The position numbers were made by a program, and so were the translations under genes. Of a stretch of 6,519 nucleotides of DNA, positions 1 to 6,231 are shown one piece after another. Source of the stretch: Flammeovirgaceae bacterium (GTDB taxonomy: Bacteria > Bacteroidota > Bacteroidia > Cytophagales > Cyclobacteriaceae); NCBI GenBank assembly GCA_947457025.1, contig CANGUI010000101.1:1-6519 (forward strand), in the 5' to 3' direction. The first letter of the stretch is position 1; each line of letters begins with the position of its first letter. Below the pieces are notes generated by a model. It was given only the letters and a program-made list of their open reading frames with translations. It was not told the origin of the DNA and made no database searches.

Positions 1-331
1 AAATCCGCCGTATGTGCGATCCCGAAGGGATCGAATCTCAGTAACCCCGGATACAAGCTGAAAACAAAAGTCCGCCGTATGAGCGATCCCGAAGGGATCG
101 AATCTCTGTAACCCCAGATACAAGCTAAAAACAAAAGTCCGCCGTATGAGCGATCCCGAAGGGATCAAATTTCAGTAACCCCGGATACAAGCTGAAAATA
201 AAAGTCCGCCGTATGAGCGATCCCGAAGGGATCGAATCTCTGTAACCCCGGATACAAGCTAAAAATAAAAGTCCGCCGTATGAGCGATCCCGAAGGGATC
301 GAATCTCAGTAACCCCGGATGAAATCCGGGG
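1..331. repeat. Tandem array of five 67-bp hairpin-bearing repeats
   Basis: The string TCCGCCGTATG recurs at 4, 71, 138, 205 and 272, an exact 67-bp period. Each copy holds the inverted repeat GATCCCGAAGGGATC (18-32, 85-99, 152-166, 219-233, 286-300), a stem of 6 bp (7 bp with the flanking C/G, except in copy 3) with a GAA loop. After it come AACCCCGGAT, an ACAAGCT linker and an A-rich stretch. Copies differ at only a few bases. Copy 5 replaces the linker with the second arm of another hairpin. The array may continue left of the window. The near identity of the copies and the lack of variable spacers rule against CRISPR. It resembles REP-type intergenic repeats, but no associated transposase is in the window. 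Open frames across it are by-products, since 67 is not a multiple of three. Confidence 0.93.
313..331. repeat. Hairpin closing the tandem array (8-bp stem, GAA loop)
   Basis: CCCCGGATGAAATCCGGGG is a perfect inverted repeat with 8-bp arms (313-320 and 324-331) and a GAA loop. The left arm is present in the four preceding copies (with one substitution in copy 2), but only this last copy has the right arm. The loop is the same as in the first hairpin of each unit. The full element may therefore be a pair of hairpins, and the internal copies truncated versions of it. No T-tract follows on either strand, so a classical terminator is unlikely. Confidence 0.8.
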
Positions 332-504
332 ACTTGACAATACTAAACCACAAGAGAAGCTCGATCAAGTGACACGGAATGGCGCGCACCGCATATCAAC
401 GCGCAGCGGCCGGGATGCGTAGGGCTTGGTGCCCACGCGCCTCGCGTGGGTACGGAGCGAACAGCGACCCCGAAGCAGCCCGTAAGCCGCCCAAAAAAAA
501 ATAA
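332..504. other. GC-rich non-coding block with hairpin potential
   Basis: This stretch, between the tandem array and the stop of the Rieske gene, has no convincing reading frame. It is clearly more GC-rich than its flanks over about 380-490. It contains a perfect 8-bp-stem hairpin at 432-450 and two mutually exclusive weaker pairings (382-386 with 400-404, or 389-392 with 406-409). A run of nine A (493-501) sits next to the gene end; on the leftward strand it reads as T immediately after the stop codon. It could be an interspersed repeat or a structured 3' region of the leftward transcript. I do not recognise a known RNA family or tRNA in it. Confidence 0.5.
432..450. repeat. Perfect inverted repeat, 8-bp arms
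   Basis: CCCACGCGCCTCGCGTGGG folds into an all-Watson-Crick 8-bp stem with a 3-nt loop (arms 432-439 and 443-450). It lies about 55 bp beyond the stop codon of the leftward Rieske gene. It could stabilise the 3' end of that transcript, or be part of a dispersed repeat. It has no adjacent T-tract on either strand. Confidence 0.65.
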
Positions 505-915
505 CTAAGTCGTTACGCGCAGGATGTTTCCACTCAACTCCGCGCGGTATTGTCGCAATGGCTGCGTGGCAGGCCCCTGCACTACCGAGCCAGTAGTACT
601 AAAAATGCTTCCATGCGCCGAACAGAAAAAGTCGCCTTGGTTGGGCCGGAAATTCACCGGCGTTCCCTGGTGGGTACATGCTCGGCCCAGTGCCGTAAAC
701 GATGTGGTGGAGAGCCGTGCAATAATAAGACCATCACGCGAAAGGCTGCCGCCCACGTTTTGAAGAGCTGCATTCTCTGCGAGGGTGAGATCAAGATTCA
801 AATCCAGGTTGGCCGGAACCGGATCGCTGTCCGAACCACAACTCACCAACCCGCATCCGGCGCAGGCCAGGAGTGTACCTGTGCCCATCAGTTTAATAAA
901 TTCAAGGCGCTCCAT
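505..915 (-). CDS. Small Rieske [2Fe-2S] protein, probable lipoprotein
   Basis: Protein of 136 aa counted from the ATG at 915. The two Rieske cluster-binding boxes are CTHQG (Cys80, His82) and CSAHGS (Cys98, His101), so all four ligands are present. The extra cysteines that form the disulfide in bc1-type Rieske proteins are absent (Thr85 and Ala100 stand in their places), which fits a stand-alone electron-transfer protein rather than a bc1 subunit. The N-terminus (MERLEFIKLMG) resembles a Tat signal of this family, but the twin arginine is Arg-Leu. It is followed by two possible lipoboxes, LLAC (Cys18) and LVSC (Cys26), and a Ser/Asp-rich linker, suggesting an envelope lipoprotein. An in-frame TTG at 930 would add five residues; ATG is preferred for its A-rich leader and family-like N-terminus. 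It is the last gene of the leftward cluster, 33 bp after the VanZ-like gene. Redox partner unknown. Confidence 0.9.
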   Translation of the reverse strand: MERLEFIKLMGTGTLLACAGCGLVSCGSDSDPVPANLDLNLDLTLAENAALQNVGGSLSRDGLIIARLSTTSFTALGRACTHQGTPVNFRPNQGDFFCSAHGSIFSTTGSVVQGPATQPLRQYRAELSGNILRVTT

Positions 916-948
916 ATTTTTTTGGATCAATTATAATAAAAACCTCTT

Positions 949-1350
949 TTAGCGCGAAAGGTTTTCTCTTTTGAGCTTACGCCACCAGAAAAGTAAAACC
1001 CCTGCTCCGGCCAGTCCGCCGGCTACGTCGATCAGCCAGTCGCGATAATCCGGGTGGCGACCCGGTATCAGGCTTTGATACGACTCATCCACGAGCGCTG
1101 CCCCCATGGCCATCGCACCACATATCCAGATGATCTGCCGGCGGGTAAGCCGAGGAATGGTGACCAGCACACGCGCGAGGAAAAAACTAAATACAAAGTA
1201 TTCGATGAAGTGAATCATCTTATCGGGTGTAAGCTGAAAGACATACGGAATTTTTTTTCCGGGCACAGAGGAGCCGGCCAAAATAATACCATAGATCAGC
1301 GCTGGTATCCACCACCTGCTGAGCACATTCGTCAGCAGCAATCTGTTCAC
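949..1350 (-). CDS. VanZ-like family membrane protein
   Basis: Protein of 133 aa, within the usual size of short VanZ-like proteins. Four hydrophobic segments are visible at about 13-30, 46-65, 73-88 and 106-123. The family signature is clear: DKMIHFIEYF (43-52) at the start of the second segment, and DESYQ followed by PGR and a DW..D pattern (88-108) around the fourth. The C-terminus is basic. VanZ of enterococci gives low-level teicoplanin resistance by an unclear mechanism; most bacterial homologues have no assigned function, so resistance should not be assumed. The start is GTG at 1350, which overlaps the TGA of the upstream acylase gene as GTGA. This suggests translational coupling and one transcript. 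No other plausible start lies near. Confidence 0.9.
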   Translation of the reverse strand: MNRLLLTNVLSRWWIPALIYGIILAGSSVPGKKIPYVFQLTPDKMIHFIEYFVFSFFLARVLVTIPRLTRRQIIWICGAMAMGAALVDESYQSLIPGRHPDYRDWLIDVAGGLAGAGVLLFWWRKLKRENLSR

Positions 1351-3743
1351 GGTGCCGGGGTTAGGGTCAGGCGCCGGGTGGATGCTTTTTCAATGTCTGC
1401 GCGGTTCATGTACATTGTTCGAAACTCACCCTGGGCGTAGCGCTGCGCCTGATCGCCGTAGTGCCTGCTGAACAGATTTCCCGACTGCCCCGAAGGCGAG
1501 ATGGTGATGCCGTGCTGCCAGTCGGACAAGTCAGTAATTTTCCGCAGGGCCGGACCACCTTTAACGGGAAAGTAGCCCGTGCTGTCGAGATTAAATTGCA
1601 GGTTGTTGATCACTTCATCACCGCCATCCACAGCGAACGGGCCAACATTAAAAATCTTATCAAGCGGCTTCACCGCGGCCAGCACATGCGGGTGTGTTAG
1701 GGTATGAATCTTTCCCCACGACCAGTCGCCCGGATTGGGGCCACCGGCGGCACGCAGGCGCAGCAGTGCAACGTCTGCCGCGCTTTCAACAATCTGCTGG
1801 CGAGATTCTAAACTCGGCGTTTGCACGTTATCCCACCAGGGTGACTGATCATTCGCAAGCAGCGGGAAGCGTGAATTCTTCATAACAGAAGTTGTCATGA
1901 GTGTTCGATAAGCCGCAGGGCGTAGCTCATCCTCCATGGCGGCCTGCAACGTGGCCGCGAGCAAGTTGTAAAACACCGACGGCGCAGTGCCGGTTTGTGG
2001 ATGAGCACCATCCCAGGCTGCGAGCGTACCCGCCATCTGGTGATGTTCCGGTTTTTTACTCTTGCCCAGTATGTCTGCAAAAATTCCTGCCAGCTCAAGA
2101 TGCGCGTCGGAAGTGGCATCGAGGATGACGGCTTTCACGTCCTCAACCGTCCACTTTTTTTCCTGGCTGAGGAGGCGGTGAATGCGGCCGGCACGGCTTT
2201 TCGGGAAATAGTAGCCGGGATACAACACCCCATCCACCGAGTCGGGCTGATTATTGGCGGAGTAGACAAATCCCCCGGGAGGGTTGACCGACCGCGGATT
2301 TTTGTTGAAAGGATAAAAACCCTGGTAGTGATGAGCCGGATTAGATGCTTGCAGAAAAAGTTTTGGCTCTGCGGACACCTCACGCACAGGCAGGCGCGCG
2401 CACGCCCACCACGCGATGTTGCCGGCACGATCCGCATACATCACGTTCAATCCCGGAGACGTAAACTTTCCGACTGCCGATTCCGCATCAGCAAACGAAC
2501 GCGCGTGACTGAGCTGGTAGGCAGCCTCCAGCGCGGTGTTATCCTGGTGTGTGAGTTGCCAGAAAAATGCCACGGGAAGATGTTTTTTTGCATCGGGCAT
2601 ATGGTCGATCCGATCTTCTACCCACACGCCAAAGGGAGACTCCGTAACCGGCAACACCACATCGGGCTGACCTTTTACCTGAATGACCTCATTGCGCAAA
2701 AGCAGTGCTACGGAATCCGTACCCGCTTTTACTTTACCGTTCTTGCCGAAGGTATCTTCCACAAAAAAATCCGTATCATCATTCTCGAACATCGTTAAGC
2801 CCCACGCACAAAAATCCGTCTGCCCCAACAGACCAAAAGGAATGCCAGCGGCATGGTGACCATAGAACTCAAAGCCCGGACAACTCAGATGGGCTTCGTA
2901 CCAGACTGCCGGTTGTGAGAAGCCCATGTGCGTGTCGTTGGCGAGAATCGGAGAGCCACTGGCTGTACGACTTCCGCTGATGGCCCAGCCGTTGCTTCCC
3001 TGCCAGAGCGGAATGGGAATCGATGCGAGCGACTGGTCGATTCGCGCAATGAGTGAATCCAATGACCTTCGATTCGCCTCACCGCGGTAGACGGGAATCT
3101 TTTCTGCGTCTGCCGGCGTTTGTATCGCCAGATCACGAAGATACTTTTCACCTAATTCCGTTTTTATTTTTTGCAGTACCGGATCGGTTCGTACTCCCTC
3201 GGCAAAGCCAAAGGCCATGATCCCTACTACATGATAAATATCTGCATTGGTAAACGGCTCTTTCGGAATGCCCATCAATGAAAACTCAACTGGCGTGGGC
3301 CCCGTGGCCAAAAAGTGGTTCACCCCTTTCTGGTAGGCATGGGCCGCCCGCTGAAAAGGCAGCGAGTCACCCGAGAGATGCCGCTGTGCCTGCTCAATGG
3401 CGAATCGGTTGATACCAAGCGTGCGGAACAGTTTATCCGCCCCAAGGGCTTTATCGCCAATGATTTCAGAAAGACGCCCGGCACCGGCTCTTCGCAGCAT
3501 TTCCATTTGAAACAATCGGTCTTGTGCATGTACGTAGCCCAGTGCGTAGTAGGCATCTGTTTCGTTAGTTGCGTAGATGTGTGGTACACCCGCTTCATCG
3601 TACAAAACATCCACACCGCCCGATAGGCCGGGCAGCGTTAGTTCACCATCATAGGTAGGCTTGGTCTTCAGGTACCACCCCCCTCCAACCAGCAGGATGA
3701 TGCCCAGGAGCACCAAAAAAATAATCCCCAGCCACTTGATCAT
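1347..3743 (-). CDS. Penicillin acylase family (peptidase S45) hydrolase, membrane-anchored
   Basis: Protein of 798 aa, a usual length for S45 N-terminal-nucleophile amidohydrolases. Residues 5-24 form one hydrophobic segment without a lipobox, so it is probably an uncleaved anchor with the enzyme in the periplasm. An alpha-chain region follows (YDEAGVPHIYA at 48-58, then YALGYVHAQDRLFQME). The predicted autocleavage site is Gly249-Ser250 in GSNGWAISG, with Ser250 becoming the nucleophile of the beta chain. Further family marks are NDTHMG (270-274), GIPFGLLGQ with AWGLT (300-317), the DDTD metal-site region (322-325), ANNQP (496-500, likely oxyanion Asn) and SGQSGNLFSRHYGDQ near the C-terminus. 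Substrate is unknown: the family hydrolyses beta-lactam side chains, acyl-homoserine lactones and other amides. An open frame extends upstream, but the ATG at 3743 fits the anchor and the divergent gene. First gene of the leftward cluster. Confidence 0.93.
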   Translation of the reverse strand: MIKWLGIIFLVLLGIILLVGGGWYLKTKPTYDGELTLPGLSGGVDVLYDEAGVPHIYATNETDAYYALGYVHAQDRLFQMEMLRRAGAGRLSEIIGDKALGADKLFRTLGINRFAIEQAQRHLSGDSLPFQRAAHAYQKGVNHFLATGPTPVEFSLMGIPKEPFTNADIYHVVGIMAFGFAEGVRTDPVLQKIKTELGEKYLRDLAIQTPADAEKIPVYRGEANRRSLDSLIARIDQSLASIPIPLWQGSNGWAISGSRTASGSPILANDTHMGFSQPAVWYEAHLSCPGFEFYGHHAAGIPFGLLGQTDFCAWGLTMFENDDTDFFVEDTFGKNGKVKAGTDSVALLLRNEVIQVKGQPDVVLPVTESPFGVWVEDRIDHMPDAKKHLPVAFFWQLTHQDNTALEAAYQLSHARSFADAESAVGKFTSPGLNVMYADRAGNIAWWACARLPVREVSAEPKLFLQASNPAHHYQGFYPFNKNPRSVNPPGGFVYSANNQPDSVDGVLYPGYYFPKSRAGRIHRLLSQEKKWTVEDVKAVILDATSDAHLELAGIFADILGKSKKPEHHQMAGTLAAWDGAHPQTGTAPSVFYNLLAATLQAAMEDELRPAAYRTLMTTSVMKNSRFPLLANDQSPWWDNVQTPSLESRQQIVESAADVALLRLRAAGGPNPGDWSWGKIHTLTHPHVLAAVKPLDKIFNVGPFAVDGGDEVINNLQFNLDSTGYFPVKGGPALRKITDLSDWQHGITISPSGQSGNLFSRHYGDQAQRYAQGEFRTMYMNRADIEKASTRRLTLTPAP

Positions 3744-3745
3744 TT

Positions 3746-3775
3746 TGTTATCTTTGAATATACCGAAAGATAACA
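3746..3775. promoter_or_regulatory. Divergent promoter/operator palindrome
   Basis: The 34-bp gap between the two divergent start codons contains a perfect inverted repeat: TGTTATCTTT (3746-3755) and AAAGATAACA (3766-3775), with a 10-nt spacer. The plus strand reads TATCTTTG at 3749-3756, an exact match to the Bacteroidota -7 consensus TAnnTTTG, placing the dipeptidase start about 20 nt downstream. The minus strand reads TATCTTTC at 3772-3765, one base off the consensus, about 22 nt before the acylase ATG. No convincing -33 TTG element is seen at the expected spacing on either side. The site may be two back-to-back promoters, an operator for a dimeric regulator, or both. Arm centres are 20 bp apart, about two helical turns. 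Confidence 0.6.
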
Positions 3776-3777
3776 GT

Positions 3778-4458
3778 TTGAAAAGAATATTCATCGCCTT
3801 GCTGGTCTGCGGCACCTCTGCCCTCTGCGCGCAGTACAAATATGGAATCCGGCCACTTTCGTGGGATGCTTATCGGAAAACGGTTGACAAAAATTTTGCA
3901 AAGCAACTCGTGAATCTGGAACGCGATATACCGACGCTGTATTTCGATATCCGGTACGCCACCAAAAATAACTTTACAGGAGAAAAGATTTACCCCATGG
4001 CCCGCGCATATGTGCGGCGTCCGGTGGCCGATGCGTTGCGGAAAATCCAGGCAGAGTTGAAAGGGAAAGGATTGTCGTTAAAGATCTACGATGCATACCG
4101 GCCCTACGCCGCTACCGTCAGATTTTACGAAGTCTATCGCGACACCACTTATGTGGCCTCGCCCTACCGGGGATCACGGCACAACCGCGGCTGCGCCCTG
4201 GATCTCACACTGGCAGACGCAAACACCGGACGAGAGGTGAAGATGCCCACCGAGTTTGACTCGTTCCAAAAAGAAGCGTGGCCATCCACGCCCGTGGCTG
4301 ATCCGGAAGCACGCGCGAACCGGGACTTATTGATCACCACCATGCAAAAGCACGGCTTTAAAGTGAATTCTTCTGAATGGTGGCACTTTGATTTTGTTGG
4401 ATGGCAGCAGTATGAAATTCTGGACGTTGGCTTTGACGAACTGGAATCAGGCAATTAA
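3778..4458 (+). CDS. Exported D-Ala-D-Ala dipeptidase, VanX/DdpX-like (peptidase M15)
   Basis: Protein of 226 aa from a TTG start. Residues 1-18 form a signal peptide (KR, hydrophobic core, cleavage probably after ALCA before Gln19). The zinc site of the VanX family is intact: SRHNRGCALD (133-142) matches SxHxxGxAxD with His135 and Asp142 as ligands, and EWWH (200-203) gives the catalytic Glu200 and ligand His203. YDAYRP (104-109) holds the conserved Arg108. The expected reaction is hydrolysis of the D-Ala-D-Ala dipeptide. Enterococcal VanX is cytoplasmic; here the leader implies periplasmic action, which suits scavenging or peptidoglycan turnover better than glycopeptide resistance. In-frame ATGs upstream (3661, 3697, 3700) would overlap the acylase anchor and bury the signal peptide, so TTG is preferred. 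The glycosidase gene follows after 12 bp. Confidence 0.9.
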   Translation: MKRIFIALLVCGTSALCAQYKYGIRPLSWDAYRKTVDKNFAKQLVNLERDIPTLYFDIRYATKNNFTGEKIYPMARAYVRRPVADALRKIQAELKGKGLSLKIYDAYRPYAATVRFYEVYRDTTYVASPYRGSRHNRGCALDLTLADANTGREVKMPTEFDSFQKEAWPSTPVADPEARANRDLLITTMQKHGFKVNSSEWWHFDFVGWQQYEILDVGFDELESGN

Positions 4459-4470
4459 TTCTCCAAAAAA

Positions 4471-6222
4471 ATGAAGCTACCGCGATTGGCCCGGAACTGG
4501 ATCACCCTTGCGTTGCTGCTCGCTGCGCTGGCCGAAATCCGGGCTCAACAAACTACCTATTGTAACCCGCTCAACATTGACTATGGATATACACCCATTC
4601 CGAATTTCAGCGAATGGGGCCGGCACCGGGCTACGGCCGATCCCGTTATCGTGAACTACAAAGGTGATTATCTGCTATTCAGCACGAACCAATGGGGCTA
4701 TTGGCACAGCCCGGACCTGTTAAACTGGACGTTCGTGGCACGTAAATTTCTGCGCCCCTGGAACAATGTTTATGATGAACTGTGCGCGCCCGCCGTAGGA
4801 ATCATCGGGGATACCGTGTTGGTGATGGGGTCCACCTACACCCGCGACTTCACCATCTGGATGAGCACCGACCCGAAAAGTAACGCATGGAAACCACTTG
4901 TCGAGCGCTTTGACATCGGGGGCTGGGATCCGGATTTTTTTACCGATGATGACGGCCGCCTGTATATGTACAATGGCAGCAGCAATAAGTATCCGCTTTA
5001 TGGCGTAGAACTTCATCGTAAAACATTGCAGCCACTGGGCGCCCGCAAAGAACTGTATGTGCTTGAACCCGACCGCTACGGATGGCAACGGTTTGGCGAA
5101 CACATGGATAATACGTTTCTTGATCCCTTCATTGAGGGAGCTCACGTTACCAAGCACCAAGGCAAATATTACCTGCAATACGGCGCCCCCGGCACCGAGT
5201 TCAGCGGCTATGCCGACGGTGTGGTGGTGGGCACCTCACCGCTCGGTCCGTTTGTCCCACAGTCCGACCCCCTCAGCATCAAACTGGGCGGATTTGCGCG
5301 GGGCGCAGGCCACGGCGCCACTTTTCAGGATAATCGTCAGCAGTATTGGCATGTCAGCACCATCATGATCTCCGTAAAAAACACCTTCGAGCGGCGCCTC
5401 GGCCTGTGGCCGGCTGGCTTTGATGCCGACGGGGTAATGTGGTGCAACACGGCCTTTGGCGACTATCCCCACTTTTTACCGGAAAGCGAAAAACCCGGAG
5501 CATTCACTGGCTGGATGCTGCTGAACTACAACAAACCGATGGCCGTTTCTTCAACACTCGGTCATTACACGGCTAACAAAGCCAATGATGAAGATCTAAA
5601 AACCTACTGGAGTGCCGCCACCGGCAATGCCGGTGAATGGATTCAAACCGATCTTGGTCGCCTGAGTACTGTACGCGCATTTCAACTCAACTATGCCGAT
5701 CAACACGTGGATACTGACCGGCTGGGCAAGCGTACCGATCAATACCATCACTATAAAGCATATTATTCGGTGGATGGCAAGAAGTGGTTGCTGCTCACCG
5801 ACAAAAGTAAAAACACAAAAGACGTACCGCACGACTACGTAGAGTTACCCACGCCCGTGCAGGCCCGTTACATCAAAATCGAGAATCTCCATATGCCTAC
5901 GGGTACTTTTGCACTCAGTGGCCTACGCATTTTCGGTAGTGGAAATGGTTCAAAGCCGCCCAAGCCCACACAGTTTTTTGTGCTACGCACCGAAAAAGAT
6001 AAACGCAGCGCCTACATCAAATGGAGCCCGGTAGATGATGCGTATGCGTACAACCTCTACTACGGAACCGCGCCAGACAAGCTTTACACATCCATCATGG
6101 TGATGGGCAACAATGAGTATTGGCTGAAGACGATGGACCTAACAAAGGTGTACTACTTCTCGATTGAGGCGATAAATGAAAGTGGTATAAGCGAACGCTC
6201 TGCCGTTCTGGTTGTCGACTGA
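4471..6222 (+). CDS. Secreted GH43-type glycosidase with F5/8C and Fn3-like domains
   Basis: Protein of 583 aa. Residues 1-25 are a signal peptide (cleavage probably after IRA). The catalytic five-bladed propeller spans about 30-345: ADPVI gives the likely general base Asp57, WDPDFFTDDDG the modulator Asp153, and IEGAH the likely general acid Glu222, so the GH43 triad appears intact. Residues about 355-490 look like an F5/8 type C (discoidin, CBM32-like) domain, with W..IDLG-type WIQTDLG at 390-396 and RYIKIEN at 466-472, ending in LRIFGSG. A Pro/Lys-rich linker leads to an Fn3-like domain (about 500-583). GH43 enzymes are mainly beta-xylosidases, alpha-arabinofuranosidases or galactosidases; substrate cannot be fixed from sequence. 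No T9SS C-terminal sorting domain or lipobox is seen. The close spacing to the dipeptidase gene indicates a shared transcript. No SusC/SusD pair is in the window. Confidence 0.9.
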   Translation: MKLPRLARNWITLALLLAALAEIRAQQTTYCNPLNIDYGYTPIPNFSEWGRHRATADPVIVNYKGDYLLFSTNQWGYWHSPDLLNWTFVARKFLRPWNNVYDELCAPAVGIIGDTVLVMGSTYTRDFTIWMSTDPKSNAWKPLVERFDIGGWDPDFFTDDDGRLYMYNGSSNKYPLYGVELHRKTLQPLGARKELYVLEPDRYGWQRFGEHMDNTFLDPFIEGAHVTKHQGKYYLQYGAPGTEFSGYADGVVVGTSPLGPFVPQSDPLSIKLGGFARGAGHGATFQDNRQQYWHVSTIMISVKNTFERRLGLWPAGFDADGVMWCNTAFGDYPHFLPESEKPGAFTGWMLLNYNKPMAVSSTLGHYTANKANDEDLKTYWSAATGNAGEWIQTDLGRLSTVRAFQLNYADQHVDTDRLGKRTDQYHHYKAYYSVDGKKWLLLTDKSKNTKDVPHDYVELPTPVQARYIKIENLHMPTGTFALSGLRIFGSGNGSKPPKPTQFFVLRTEKDKRSAYIKWSPVDDAYAYNLYYGTAPDKLYTSIMVMGNNEYWLKTMDLTKVYYFSIEAINESGISERSAVLVVD

Positions 6223-6231
6223 TGGGAAAAT

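Noticed and set aside
1..331. CRISPR array
   Set aside because: The whole 67-bp unit is conserved, with no variable spacers and no cas genes nearby.
125..340. Open frame of 71 codons on the minus strand across the tandem repeats
   Set aside because: It simply reads the 67-bp repeat in shifting frames; there is no domain, start context or conserved composition.
493..545. Rho-independent terminator for the leftward cluster
   Set aside because: A 7-bp stem with one G-U pair can form inside the end of the Rieske gene, but the T-run follows only about 14 nt later, so the layout is not canonical.
524..936. Two overlapping plus-strand open frames opposite the Rieske gene
   Set aside because: They are shadows of a gene with intact Rieske ligand motifs on the other strand.
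1995..2798. 267-codon open frame on the plus strand
   Set aside because: It lies wholly antisense to the well-supported S45 acylase, and its translation is Arg/His/Cys-rich without any recognisable motif.
3661..3777. N-terminal extension of the dipeptidase to an upstream ATG
   Set aside because: It would be antisense to the acylase membrane anchor, cross the divergent promoter palindrome and place 39 residues before a clear signal peptide.
3744..3839. N-terminal extension of the acylase by 32 residues
   Set aside because: It would be antisense to the dipeptidase signal peptide and cross the same palindrome; the ATG at 3743 directly precedes the anchor.
4720..5178. 152-codon minus-strand open frame within the glycosidase gene
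   Set aside because: Antisense shadow of the GH43 catalytic domain, with no supporting features.
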